Positions 1 to 8,463 are shown, counted from the stretch's first letter. The stretch: DNA of 37,991 bases from Streptomyces mutomycini (GCF_001700505.1 NZ_MAPV01000010.1:1-37991); one strand, 5' to 3'. The notes: generated by a model from the sequence alone, not told the origin. A program made the numbers and translations.

Positions 1-144
1 ACGAGCGTGCGGCGGGGGAACTGGGTGGACGCCGCGTCGCCGGCGCGCTCTCCGCTCGCGCGCGGCGCGGCCGGTCCGGCGAATAGTGCACCACTGCGCG
101 CGATACTGCCCCAACCGGCACCGGCCTGTGGCACTCTGGGTACG

Positions 145-181
145 ACCGCCCCACCGGTACGGGGGAGCCCGGTGGGGCGGT
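145..181 (+). terminator. Perfect 13-bp hairpin, probable terminator
   Basis: ACCGCCCCACCGG (145-157) is exactly complementary to CCGGTGGGGCGGT (169-181), with an 11-nt loop. No long T-tract follows, as is usual for actinobacterial terminators. It lies about 60 nt after a possible stop at 86 and well before the sigma-factor start, so it probably insulates the sigma gene from upstream transcription. Confidence 0.55.
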
Positions 182-257
182 TCTGTGCGCTGCCGGGCTC
201 ACGCGGTGCCGCAGCGACGGCCCCTGGGGACGATCAGGCTGTCCGCGGCCGATTCCT

Positions 258-263
258 GGGTAC
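258..263 (+). promoter_or_regulatory. SigB-like -10 element (GGGTAC)
   Basis: GGGTAC matches the -10 element known for Streptomyces SigB-family promoters (GNNT, 14-16 nt, GGGTAC/T). A GGCT lies upstream at 237-240, but the spacing is 17 nt, slightly too long. A second GGGTAC occurs at 138-143. The element sits 92 nt before a gene of the same sigma family, so autoregulation is an attractive inference. The -35 match is weak, hence moderate confidence. Confidence 0.4.
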
Positions 264-355
264 GTGTTACTCAAATCCTTTTGATTGCGCATGAGTTGTG
301 GCCGATCGGGCAGGCGTCTCAACCTCACGGCCCACAATCCGAGGAGCGTGACGGG

Positions 356-1228
356 ATGACCATGCATACTGCACCGACCGCAGCCGCGGAACGAGCAGGC
401 GCTCCGGACGGACTTCCCTGGATCGAGGACGCGGGGCGGATCGCCCCGCAGGACGCGCGGAAGCTGTCGAAGCTCTTCTTCGACCGTCTGCAGGTGCTGG
501 ACGAGGGCACCCCCGAGCACCAGTACACCCGGAACACTCTTGTCGAGATGAATCTGTCCCTCGTGCGGTTCGCCGCCGGGCGCTTCCGCAACCGGGGCAG
601 CGGCGACATGGAGGACATCGTCCAGGTCGGAACCGTCGGCCTGATCAAGGCCATCGACCGCTTCGACCTCTCACGCGAGGTGGAGTTCACCTCGTTCGCC
701 GTGCCGTACATCGTCGGCGAGATCAAGCGTTTCTTCCGGGACACCACCTGGTCCGTGCATGTGCCGCGGAGACTCCAGGAGTTGAGGGTGGATCTCGCGA
801 AGGCGAAGGAGGCACTGGCGGCGGACCTCGACCGGGACGCGACGGTGCGGGAGCTCGCCGAGCACCTCGGTCTCGACGAGCAGGAGGTCAACGAGGGCAT
901 GGTCGCCGCCAACGGCTATACGGCCGGGTCGCTCGACATCCCGGCCGGCACTGCGGGCCCGACAGGCGGCACGGCGGGTGGGCGCGCCTACGCCGAGGTG
1001 CTGGGCGAGCCCGACCCCGCCATGGAGACGGTGGAGAATCTCCATACGCTGGCCCCGCTGCTGGGTGAGCTCGGCACGAGGGAGCGCCGCATCATCGACA
1101 TGCGGTTCGGCCAGGAGATGACACAGGCTCAGATCGGCGAGGAACTCGGTATCTCCCAGATGCACGTCTCCCGGCTGCTCAGCCGCATCATCCGACGGCT
1201 TCGCAGCGGGATGCTCACCCAGGACTGA
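356..1228 (+). CDS. RNA polymerase sigma factor, SigB/SigF/SigG family
   Basis: A 290-aa group-3 sigma factor that directs RNA polymerase to a stress or developmental regulon. Region 2 spans about residues 60-130 and includes the core-binding and -10 recognition stretch with GDMEDIVQVGTVGLIKAIDR and FTSFAVPYIVGEIKRFFRD. Region 3 follows at about 135-225. Region 4 at about 230-285 has the helix-turn-helix MTQAQIGEELGISQMHVSRL. ATG 356 was chosen because GAGGAG lies at 341-346. The frame is open further upstream, but that part has no family similarity. Streptomyces carry many paralogues, so no individual sig letter is assigned. No anti-sigma or anti-anti-sigma gene is adjacent. A SigB-like -10 motif upstream suggests control by itself or a relative. 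Confidence 0.93.
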   Translation: MTMHTAPTAAAERAGAPDGLPWIEDAGRIAPQDARKLSKLFFDRLQVLDEGTPEHQYTRNTLVEMNLSLVRFAAGRFRNRGSGDMEDIVQVGTVGLIKAIDRFDLSREVEFTSFAVPYIVGEIKRFFRDTTWSVHVPRRLQELRVDLAKAKEALAADLDRDATVRELAEHLGLDEQEVNEGMVAANGYTAGSLDIPAGTAGPTGGTAGGRAYAEVLGEPDPAMETVENLHTLAPLLGELGTRERRIIDMRFGQEMTQAQIGEELGISQMHVSRLLSRIIRRLRSGMLTQD

Positions 1229-1263
1229 CCCACGACCGGCGCCGGTCCACCGCACCGGCGGCA

Positions 1264-1279
1264 GGGGCCGGCCGGCCCC
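1264..1279 (+). terminator. Palindromic hairpin after sigma gene
   Basis: GGGGCCGGCCGGCCCC is a perfect 16-bp palindrome 36 nt beyond the sigma-factor stop. A second palindrome, GACCGGCGCCGGTC, lies at 1234-1247, just after the stop. Either could fold in RNA and end the transcript. There is no U-tract. The call rests only on symmetry and position. Confidence 0.4.
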
Positions 1280-1420
1280 CCAGCGGCGAGACCCGGGGGC
1301 CTTCCGGGATCAGCCGTCCGTGTGCGGCAGGCCGCACCGAGTCGGGCCGATGGCACTGCGGGCCCACTCCGTTCAGGCCGTTCTGCCCCCGGCCTGTCCG
1401 ATCCACGTCATCATGGTGGC

Positions 1421-2143
1421 GTGGACAGCGCGGACGTGACCGGACCAGAATCGTCATCAGCCACTCCCACCGTGTCCGAGGACCTGGGCGCGGCGGTGGA
1501 CACCCTTGCCCGTTTCCTTCATCGCGTACCGCTCACCGAGGCCATCGCGGCGCTGGAACGCGGCCTTGACGGGGCTGACGCCGCCCGGGCCGTCCGGACC
1601 GCGGGCATGGGAGGAGTGGACGCCGGTCTCCTCGCCTCCGCGCTCACGGTGCGCGAGAGCCTCGGCAGGATCAACGACCTCATCCACGCCTCCGGGATCC
1701 TGCTGGCGCTGCCGACCGTCCTGGAGGAGGGCGAGAGGATTGCCCGGCGGCCCTCCCTCGGGGCCGGCAATGACCCCAGCCGCCCGTACGACCTGGAAAC
1801 GGACCGGCGGGTAGCGGAGTTCAAGCTCGCCCGATGGCGCGGTGCCGACGCCATGCGCAAACGCCAGACCTTCAAGGACCTCACGATGCTGGCCGCCGAC
1901 ACCTCCGGACGCGCCGCGGACCTCTTTGTCGTCGGCCCCGAACCTGCCCGCTTCCTGCGCACCAGCACCTCCACCGCGGCTTGGGCGCTGGACCGTTCGC
2001 CCGGTGCACTGCGCACATTCGAGACGGCCTTCGGCTCACCGGACGTACCGATACACGAGTTCACCGCCACCCATGCCGCGCACGTCCGCATCACCGATCT
2101 CTGCACGATCCTCCCCGAGGCCGTCACCCGCCTATTGCGGTGA
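1421..2143 (+). CDS. Uncharacterised protein with PD-(D/E)XK-like signature
   Basis: About 240 aa from GTG 1421. GTG 1436 is an alternative, and neither has a clear Shine-Dalgarno. I do not recognise a named family. The N-terminal half (about 15-110) is helical and ends in LEEGERIARR. Then come NDPSRPYDLETDRR and VAEFKLARW, a pattern fitting the acidic-residue strand (Asp124 to Asp128) and E-x-K strand (Glu133, Lys135) of PD-(D/E)XK nucleases. A basic helix (DAMRKRQTFKDL) and a beta-rich stretch (AADLFVVG) follow. No signal peptide or membrane segment is present, so it is probably cytoplasmic. The gene stands alone between the sigma factor and metY. Similar small actinobacterial proteins exist as hypotheticals from memory. 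Nuclease activity is an inference. Confidence 0.75.
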   Translation: MDSADVTGPESSSATPTVSEDLGAAVDTLARFLHRVPLTEAIAALERGLDGADAARAVRTAGMGGVDAGLLASALTVRESLGRINDLIHASGILLALPTVLEEGERIARRPSLGAGNDPSRPYDLETDRRVAEFKLARWRGADAMRKRQTFKDLTMLAADTSGRAADLFVVGPEPARFLRTSTSTAAWALDRSPGALRTFETAFGSPDVPIHEFTATHAAHVRITDLCTILPEAVTRLLR

Positions 2144-2686
2144 GTCCCGGGGTCCGGTGGCAGCCCCCGGCTCGGGGGGCGCACGTCCTGGGCGGGCGTC
2201 GAGAGCCGCCGGAGTGACCACGCCCCACTGGGCCGCAGTCGTCGGGCTGGACTCGCAGGCGGTCCCCTCAGAGGAACGGGTGCGAGGCGTTCCGCCACAT
2301 CCGTTCGACGCAGGAGTGCACAGCCGAGGTGGGAGTTCCCACCGGGGCGGCCCGGTCACCGGCATGACGCAGGCGCCTCCCCGCCACGCGCCCGCGCTGG
2401 GCGGGGAGCCGGTCCGGGGGCGGCTCGCGGGGGCGGCTGGAGCATCGGCAGGGGTTCTGCACTCGACCGGCGCCTCATGCCCGCCGCCGTCCCGGCGATG
2501 GCACCTTCTTCCCACGTGGGCGCCTGCGTCCGGCGCGTCTGTTGCGGCGGTATTGCAGCTTCGTGGCCACCTGCGCGGACGGCTTCCGTCCCGGCGCGGG
2601 CGCCCTCTACGGTCCGTAGCCAGCAGGCCGCCACGTCGCCATCGCGCCCGGGCGGACATCCTCCGAACGACCGTGCGAGGTATGAC
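2144..2686. other. 543-nt gap upstream of metY
   Basis: No convincing gene is present. A 6-bp GC stem at 2163-2180, 20 nt after the preceding stop, may be a terminator. The remainder should hold the metY promoter and leader. I looked for SAM-I and SAM-IV riboswitch consensus blocks, which would be expected in front of actinobacterial metYX, and did not find them. The length and GC-rich repeats leave room for an unrecognised structured leader. Confidence 0.5.
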
Positions 2687-4048
2687 ATGAGCCAGCCCGT
2701 CGACGCCGTCACCGCAGGGCACACCTCCGAGGACCATGACCGGCAGGACGCCGGGGCCGCCTGGTCCTTCGAGACGAAGCAGATCCACTCCGGCGCCGTC
2801 CCGGATCCGACGACCGGTGCCCGGGCCGTGCCGATCTACCAGTCGACGTCCTTCGTCTTCAAGGACACCAAGCACGCGGCGGACCTCTTCTCGCTGGCCG
2901 AGCCCGGCAACATCTACACCCGGATCCACAACCCCACTCAGGACGTCCTGGAACAGCGGATCGCCGCGCTGGAGGGCGGAGTCGCAGCAGTCGCGCTCGC
3001 GTCCGGCCAGGCGGCGGAGACACTCGCCCTCCTGACGCTGGCGGGTGCCGGGGACCACATCGTCTCCTCCGCCTCCCTCTACGGCGGTACGTACAACCTG
3101 TTCCGGCACACACTCCCCCGGTTCGGTATCGACGTCTCGTTCGTGGAGGACCCCGACGACATCGAGGCATGGCGGGCGGCCGTCCGGCCCGGCACCAAGG
3201 CCCTGTTCGCGGAGACGCTCGGCAATCCGCGTGGCGACGTCCTCGACATCCGGGGCGTCTCGGACGTGGCGCACGAAGCGGGGGTTCCGCTCGTCGTCGA
3301 CAACACGGTCCCCACGCCCTACCTCCTGCGGCCGCTGGAGCACGGCGCGGACATCGTGATCCACTCCGCGACGAAGTTCCTCGGCGGCCACGGCACCACG
3401 GTCGGCGGTGTCGTCGTGGACGGCGGCACCTTCGACTTCGGCGCGCACGCGGAGCGCTTCGCGGACTTCCACACCCCCGATCCCAGCTACCACGGACTGC
3501 GGTACTGGCCGGACCTCGGGCACGGCGCGTTCGCCGTGAAGCTGCGGGTCCAGCTGCTGCGCGACCTGGGGCCTGCGCTCTCGCCCCACTCGGCCTTCCT
3601 GCTCCTCCAGGGCGTGGAGACGCTCAGCCTGCGTCTGGAGCGGCACACGTCCAACGCACTGACGCTCGCCCGGTGGCTGGAGGGCCGCGACGAGGTGTCG
3701 GCGGTGCACTACGCGGGCCTCGGGTCGAGCCCGTGGTACGAGGCCGGACAGCGCTACCTCCCGCGCGGCGCCGGCGCCGTGCTCGCCTTCGAGCTCCGGG
3801 ACGGGGTTGAGGCGGGCAAGCGGTTCGTGGACGCGGTCGAACTGTTCAGCCATCTCGCCAACATCGGTGACGTGCGGAGCCTGATCATCCACCCGGCGTC
3901 CACGACCCACAGCCAGCTGACCGAGGAGCAGCTCGCCGCCACGGGGGCCACCCCGGGGCTGGTCCGGCTCTCCGTGGGCCTGGAGAACGTGGACGACCTC
4001 AAGGCGGATCTGGAAGCAGGTTTCCGCGCCGCGAAGGCCGCGTCCTGA
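2687..4048 (+). CDS. metY: O-acetylhomoserine sulfhydrylase (homocysteine synthase)
   Basis: A 453-aa PLP enzyme of the Cys/Met-metabolism family. It makes homocysteine from O-acetylhomoserine and sulfide (direct sulfhydrylation) in the cytoplasm. Family marks are ETKQIHSG near the N-terminus, YTRIHNPTQDVLEQRIAALE, the PLP-facing DNTVPTPYL, and the Schiff-base lysine in HSATKFLGGHGT (Lys230). The C-terminal IIHPASTTHSQL is typical of MetY rather than MetB. ATG 2687 has GCGAGG 6 nt upstream. The frame extends back to 2477 but that part is non-coding in character. Only 11 nt separate it from metX, whose product supplies its substrate, so the two are surely co-transcribed. Confidence 0.95.
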   Translation: MSQPVDAVTAGHTSEDHDRQDAGAAWSFETKQIHSGAVPDPTTGARAVPIYQSTSFVFKDTKHAADLFSLAEPGNIYTRIHNPTQDVLEQRIAALEGGVAAVALASGQAAETLALLTLAGAGDHIVSSASLYGGTYNLFRHTLPRFGIDVSFVEDPDDIEAWRAAVRPGTKALFAETLGNPRGDVLDIRGVSDVAHEAGVPLVVDNTVPTPYLLRPLEHGADIVIHSATKFLGGHGTTVGGVVVDGGTFDFGAHAERFADFHTPDPSYHGLRYWPDLGHGAFAVKLRVQLLRDLGPALSPHSAFLLLQGVETLSLRLERHTSNALTLARWLEGRDEVSAVHYAGLGSSPWYEAGQRYLPRGAGAVLAFELRDGVEAGKRFVDAVELFSHLANIGDVRSLIIHPASTTHSQLTEEQLAATGATPGLVRLSVGLENVDDLKADLEAGFRAAKAAS

Positions 4049-4059
4049 ACCGGGTCGCC

Positions 4060-5202
4060 GTGCCCCCCGCGCTCCTCCCGCCGGCCACCGGAGGCCGGCG
4101 GGACGGTGATCCGCCCGGCGGCCGTTCGTGGGCGGTGCTCGACGGCCCACTCGCGCTCGAGGCCGGCGGGACGCTGCCGGGTGTGCGGCTGGCGTACGAG
4201 ACCTGGGGGCGGCTCGCACCGGACGGCGCCAACGCGGTACTGGTCCTGCACGCGCTGACCGGTGACAGCCACGCGGCGGGCCCCGCCGGGCCGGGGCATC
4301 CTTCGGCCGGCTGGTGGGACGCGCTGATCGGCCCGGGACGGGCGCTGGACACCGGCCGCTGGTTCGTCGTCGCTCCGAATGTGCTGGGTGGCTGCCAGGG
4401 CAGCACCGGCCCGTCCTCCCGGCGGCCCGACGGGACCCCCTGGGGCTCAGCGTTCCCGTACCTGACGGTCCGCGACCTGGTGGCGGCGGAGGTCCGGCTG
4501 GCCGATGCTCTGGGGATCGGCAGGTGGGCCTCGGTGATCGGCGGCTCGATGGGTGGCATGCGCGCCCTCGAATGGGCGGTGGGCCACCCCGGCCGCACGG
4601 GATCACTGCTGATGCTCGCCGCTCCCGCGGCGTCCTCGGCCGAACAGATCGCCTGGGGCAGCATGCAGATCGCCGCCATCCGGAGCGACCCCGGCTGGCA
4701 GGGCGGCGGCTACCACGACGCACCGCCCGGCGCCGGCCCGCACCGGGGACTCGGGCTGGCCCGGCGGATCGCCCAGGTCACGTATCGCAGCGAGGCGGAG
4801 CTGGGAGCGCGGTTCGGCAGGCGCGCACAGCCCGGTGAACTGCCCTCGGAAGGTGGGCGATACCAGGTGGAGTCGTATCTCGACCATCACGCGGCCAAGC
4901 TGGTGCGCCGTTTCGACGCGGGCAGTTATGTGGTGCTCACCGAGGCGATGAACGCCCACGACGTCGGCCGGGGACGCGGTGGTGTCGCGCGGGCGCTGCG
5001 CCGCGCGGACATGCCGGCGCTGATCGCCGGCATCGATTCGGACCGGCTCCACCCACCGGCGCAGCAGGCGGAGCCGGCGGCGCTGCTGCCCGGCGCCGAC
5101 CGTGTCCGGATCATCGAATCCCCTTACGGTCACGACGGGTTCCTGATCGAGACCGACCAGGTGGGAGCTCTCGTGCGCGAGTTGCTGCCCCCGCTCCGCT
5201 GA
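4060..5202 (+). CDS. metX: Homoserine O-acetyltransferase
   Basis: A 380-aa alpha/beta-hydrolase-fold acyltransferase. It activates homoserine with acetyl-CoA to give O-acetylhomoserine for MetY. Visible family features are VLHALTGDSHAAG, the WWDALIGPG segment, NVLGGCQGSTGPSS and the nucleophile elbow GGSMGGMRALEW (Ser163). The Asp (SDRLHP, Asp328) and His (YGHDGFL, His358) complete the triad. The length is normal for the family. It starts at GTG 4060, 11 nt after metY. Some homologues use succinyl-CoA, but pairing with MetY favours the acetyl route. Confidence 0.95.
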   Translation: MPPALLPPATGGRRDGDPPGGRSWAVLDGPLALEAGGTLPGVRLAYETWGRLAPDGANAVLVLHALTGDSHAAGPAGPGHPSAGWWDALIGPGRALDTGRWFVVAPNVLGGCQGSTGPSSRRPDGTPWGSAFPYLTVRDLVAAEVRLADALGIGRWASVIGGSMGGMRALEWAVGHPGRTGSLLMLAAPAASSAEQIAWGSMQIAAIRSDPGWQGGGYHDAPPGAGPHRGLGLARRIAQVTYRSEAELGARFGRRAQPGELPSEGGRYQVESYLDHHAAKLVRRFDAGSYVVLTEAMNAHDVGRGRGGVARALRRADMPALIAGIDSDRLHPPAQQAEPAALLPGADRVRIIESPYGHDGFLIETDQVGALVRELLPPLR

Positions 5203-5241
5203 CCCGACCCCGGACGCAGACCTCTTCCCTGTGGAGTGCCC

Positions 5242-6501
5242 ATGAGTTCCGTACCCCTGTCCGAAGCCGCGTACGACCGGAGCCGGCTGCGTCAATGGGC
5301 CGGCGGCCGTGCGAGACCGGCGGGGATCGACCGGCGTGATTTGCTGAAGCTGGTCGCCGCCGCCTCGGTCGCGGCCCCGCTGATCCCGGCCGCGGCGTCC
5401 CCCGCCGGTGCGGCGCCGTCGCTCGCGGGGGTGGTGAAGCCCCTGCCCCCGGAGCTGTTCACGGTGCGAGGCACCAACGCCGAGACGAACTTCGCGGCAC
5501 TGCGGGACACCGGGCTGCTCACTCCCGCGGACCGCTTCTTCGTCCGTAACCACACCAGCACACCGCTCATCGACGCGGCGGAGTGGAAGCTGACGGTCTG
5601 GGGCAGCGGGCTGACCGGCGCTCCGGTGGACTTCTCGTACGAGGCGCTGCGCGCCCTGCCGTCCGTCACCCGCACCGCGTTCATCGAGTGCGCGGGCAAC
5701 GGGAGGAGCTTCTTCACCTCGCAGCAGGGCCAGCAGGTCGGCGGCACCGCGTGGACGCTGGGCGCGATCGGGACGGCGCGCTGGCGCGGAGTGCGCCTCG
5801 CCGAGGTGCTGCGCCGGGCGGGCATCGGCGGGAACGCGGTCGACGTGCTGCCTCGCGGCCTGGACGCGGAGGTCGTCAGCGACGGGACGAACCTGGGCAG
5901 GGTGCGCAGACCACTGCCGGTGGCGAAGGCGCTGGACGACGTGCTGCTCGCGTACGAGATGAACGGGGAGCCTCTGCCGCCCGACCACGGCGCTCCGGTC
6001 CGGCTGGTCGTGCCGTCCTGGGTGGGCATAGCGAACATCAAGTGGGTGGGTGACATCGAGGTGAGCGCGGAGCCGCTGCTGAGTCCGTGGAACACGGCGC
6101 TCTACCGGCTCTTCGGTCCCGGGTACCCGCCCGGGGGCAGCGCGCCGCTTACCCGCCAGACCTTGAAGAGCGCGTTCGAGCTCGCGCCGGATGCCTCGTT
6201 CACCGCCCGCCGCAGGCATCTGCTCACCGGCCGGTCCTGGTCGGGCGGCGCACCGGTGCGCTCGGTCGAGGTCAGCACCGACGGCGGCGCCCGGTGGCGC
6301 CCCGCGCGTCTGCGCGACGAGCCCGGGCGCGGGAGCTGGGTCCGCTGGAGCACCGACTGGGTTCCGGAGGAGAGGGGGCCGGGCGTGCTGCTCGCGCGGG
6401 CCACGGACCGCTCGGGCCGCACACAGCCGGCGACGACCGCGCACAACACGCAGGGCTACCTCTTCGACGCGGTGGTCCGGCACCCGGTGACCGTCGTCTG
6501 A
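5242..6501 (+). CDS. Tat-exported sulfite-oxidase-like molybdoenzyme
   Basis: A 419-aa sulfite oxidase family protein. The N-terminus has a twin-arginine signal (RRDLLKLVAAASVAAPL, about residues 31-47), so the folded enzyme is expected outside the membrane. The oxidoreductase molybdopterin domain covers about 90-265 and contains FIECAGNGR, whose Cys150 is the expected molybdenum ligand. A dimerisation-type Ig-like domain fills about 285-415. No heme domain is present, so an external electron acceptor is needed. GTGGAG precedes ATG 5242. It begins 39 nt after metX, suggesting a shared transcript with the sulfur genes. The substrate could be sulfite or another oxyanion; sequence alone does not decide. 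Confidence 0.88.
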   Translation: MSSVPLSEAAYDRSRLRQWAGGRARPAGIDRRDLLKLVAAASVAAPLIPAAASPAGAAPSLAGVVKPLPPELFTVRGTNAETNFAALRDTGLLTPADRFFVRNHTSTPLIDAAEWKLTVWGSGLTGAPVDFSYEALRALPSVTRTAFIECAGNGRSFFTSQQGQQVGGTAWTLGAIGTARWRGVRLAEVLRRAGIGGNAVDVLPRGLDAEVVSDGTNLGRVRRPLPVAKALDDVLLAYEMNGEPLPPDHGAPVRLVVPSWVGIANIKWVGDIEVSAEPLLSPWNTALYRLFGPGYPPGGSAPLTRQTLKSAFELAPDASFTARRRHLLTGRSWSGGAPVRSVEVSTDGGARWRPARLRDEPGRGSWVRWSTDWVPEERGPGVLLARATDRSGRTQPATTAHNTQGYLFDAVVRHPVTVV

Positions 6502-6566
6502 GCGGCTGCCCCGGTCGTTGACCCGGAGTACGACGGACCGTTCGGACCCCGAGGCCGACGATCACG

Positions 6567-7454
6567 TCAGGCGGGGCGGCCGGCGTAGTACGTGGCGATC
6601 ATGTCCTCGCCGCCGTGTCCGGCCGCCTCCGCCCGGGTGAACCGCTCGGCTGAGGCTGCCACCAGGTCGAGCGTCACCCCGGAGGCCTCGGCCGCGTCGA
6701 GGATCAGGCGGGAGTCCTTGAGCGCGGTGGAGAGCGCGAAGCTCGGGCTCAGATCGCCGGAGAGCACCGCCGCGGACTTGGCCTGGAGATACGGGGTGTC
6801 GAGCGGTCCGCCCCGCATGGCGTCGAGGAAGAGCTGCGGGTCGAGTCCGAGTCCCTCGGCGAGGTTGAGGCATTCCGCGACGCTGCTGACCATGTTGATC
6901 ACCCAGGTGTTGGCGACCAGCTTGAGCCGGGTGGCGGCTCCCGGTTCCTCTCCGGTCCACACGGTGCGCTGACCGATCGCGTCGAGGACGGGGAGTGCGG
7001 TGGCGCGTGCACCGGACGGGCCTGAGACGAAGACGGTGAGTGTGCCCTGCTCCGCGGGCTGCTTCGTGCCGGAGACCGGGGCATCGAGGTAGACCAGCCC
7101 CAGTCCGGCGGCCCGCTGGGCGAGGTCGGCCGTGGCGTCGAGACCGACGGTGGAGCTCTGCAGCCAGACCTGCCCGGGGCGCAGGCCGGGCGTCGCGGCG
7201 GTGAGGGTCTCCGCCACCGACCGGCCGTCGTTCAGGGCGGTGAGGAGCACGTCGGCACCGCGTACCGCCTCCTCGGCCGTGTCCGTCACGGTGGCTCCGT
7301 GGGCGGCCAGTGGCTCGGCCCTCGACCGGGTGCGGTTCCAGACCCTGACGGGGAGCCCGTCCCTGAGCAGGCTGCGGGCCATCCCGGACCCCATGATCCC
7401 GGTGCCGAGGACCGCGACGGTCGGTGTGTCCGGAGAGGCGGATGCGGTGGTCAT
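6567..7454 (-). CDS. NAD(P)-dependent beta-hydroxyacid dehydrogenase-like protein
   Basis: 295 aa, of the 6-phosphogluconate/3-hydroxyisobutyrate dehydrogenase superfamily. The Rossmann motif VLGTGIMGSGMA (about 15-26) binds NAD(P). DAPVSGTKQPAEQGTLT (about 125-140) is the substrate-binding loop, and GAATRLKLVANTW carries the conserved catalytic lysine (Lys178). Cytosolic, no signal. It starts 47 nt after cbiZ on the same strand, so the two may share a transcript. Substrate is unknown; members act on 3-hydroxyisobutyrate, tartronate semialdehyde, succinic semialdehyde and imines. No link to cobalamin is obvious from the sequence. Confidence 0.88.
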   Translation of the reverse strand: MTTASASPDTPTVAVLGTGIMGSGMARSLLRDGLPVRVWNRTRSRAEPLAAHGATVTDTAEEAVRGADVLLTALNDGRSVAETLTAATPGLRPGQVWLQSSTVGLDATADLAQRAAGLGLVYLDAPVSGTKQPAEQGTLTVFVSGPSGARATALPVLDAIGQRTVWTGEEPGAATRLKLVANTWVINMVSSVAECLNLAEGLGLDPQLFLDAMRGGPLDTPYLQAKSAAVLSGDLSPSFALSTALKDSRLILDAAEASGVTLDLVAASAERFTRAEAAGHGGEDMIATYYAGRPA

Positions 7455-7501
7455 GGGAGGTTCCCTTCGTCGGCGCGGGGCGGTCTCGGGACCGGTGGGT
7501 C

Positions 7502-8269
7502 TCAAGACTCCCGCAGCGCGCCCTCCAGAACGGCGCGGTGCACGGCTCTGGCGAGTCGCGCGCCCCAGCGCGAACGCGGCCCGGCGAACGGTTCGCCCGG
7601 CCGCCCTCCCGGGTCGGGCGCGGCCACGCAGACCGCGTCCGTCGGCGTCCCGGAGCAGTCGAGTCCGGCGTCGACGAGCGCCTGCACCTTCGCCTCCGTC
7701 GCGGTGGCCACCGCATTGACCAGGGCGGCGTCGGAGAGCGCCACGGGGAGCGTGACGACGATGTTGACGGTGCCCGGCGGCAGCGGGCCATCGGTTCCTT
7801 CGGACGGGACCGCGGCCCATCCCCGTACGCCGAGTCCGCTGGTGACGGTCGCGGTCGCACCGCCGTCCTCGGCGACGGTGTACGCGGTGACATCGGCGGC
7901 GGTCATCAGTCCGGCTCCGGGGCCGTCGAGTGCCTCGGCGGCCGCGATCTCAGCGAGGTGCCGGCCGGGGTCGAGCCGGGGATAGCCGCCGGGCACCTGG
8001 GCATTCAGGATCCAGGCGCGCGGGCCGAGCCCGCCGCCGAGCACGGCGCTGCTGCACACGCGCCAGCCGGGTCCGAGGCGCCAGACCAGGTGGTGCAGTC
8101 CGAGACCGTCCTCGCGCCGCTGCAGCAGCTCACCACGCTGCCGGGGCGGACGGATGCCCACGGATCCGATGGCGCACCCCCTGACATGCCTGCCGGCGGT
8201 CGGCAGCGGCGCGTCGATCATACGGGCGGGCCAGGTCCGCACGTCCGGCGCACCCGGGCGGGTGCTCAC
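7502..8269 (-). CDS. cbiZ: Adenosylcobinamide amidohydrolase, CbiZ family
   Basis: 255 aa. CbiZ hydrolyses the aminopropanol side chain of (pseudo)cobamides or adenosylcobinamide to adenosylcobyric acid, so that imported corrinoids can be rebuilt. The family core is visible in the second half: GLMTAADV, TVTSGLGVRGWAA, GTVNIVV, SDAALVNAVATATEAKVQA and DCSGTPTDAVCVAAP. No signal peptide, so cytosolic. The GTG start at 8269 has only a weak ribosome site. Its neighbour across the PRC gene is a riboswitch-controlled btuFCD importer, which fits a salvage role. No cobalamin riboswitch is visible in its own 194-nt upstream region. Confidence 0.87.
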   Translation of the reverse strand: MSTRPGAPDVRTWPARMIDAPLPTAGRHVRGCAIGSVGIRPPRQRGELLQRREDGLGLHHLVWRLGPGWRVCSSAVLGGGLGPRAWILNAQVPGGYPRLDPGRHLAEIAAAEALDGPGAGLMTAADVTAYTVAEDGGATATVTSGLGVRGWAAVPSEGTDGPLPPGTVNIVVTLPVALSDAALVNAVATATEAKVQALVDAGLDCSGTPTDAVCVAAPDPGGRPGEPFAGPRSRWGARLARAVHRAVLEGALRES

Positions 8270-8463
8270 CCGAATGGCGTAACGCGTGTGGCGGACCGAT
8301 AAGGGCGTGGAACGGGGCCACCGCCCCGCCCCGGTGTTCTGGGCCGCTCAGCGCCCAGGCCGGGAAGTTGCAGCGTCCATCCGGCTGAGGCGCGATGGAG
8401 ACCGGACGCGCCACCCCTGGTGGACCCACCCACAGGACGCGCCCGGGCGAGGAGGAATCGGCC

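Larger units (their letters stand above)
1..355. other. Left-edge non-coding region, possible gene tail
   Basis: No complete gene is visible before the sigma factor. Frame 3 is open from the window edge to a TAG at 84-86 and could be the last 27 residues (Arg/Gly/Ala-rich) of a truncated + strand gene. A perfect hairpin at 145-181 would fit as its terminator. Frame 1 also stays open to 294, but its sequence after about base 80 has poor codon bias and looks non-coding. The rest is leader and promoter of the sigma factor. Too little is present to name an upstream gene. Confidence 0.4.

Noticed and set aside
2144..2686. SAM-I or SAM-IV riboswitch before metY
   Set aside because: The conserved core blocks of either class could not be found by eye.
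2132..4723. Very long open frame on the - strand opposite metY and metX
   Set aside because: High GC leaves stop-free antisense frames. The + strand proteins have full family motifs, and the antisense product is Arg/Pro-rich with no domain.
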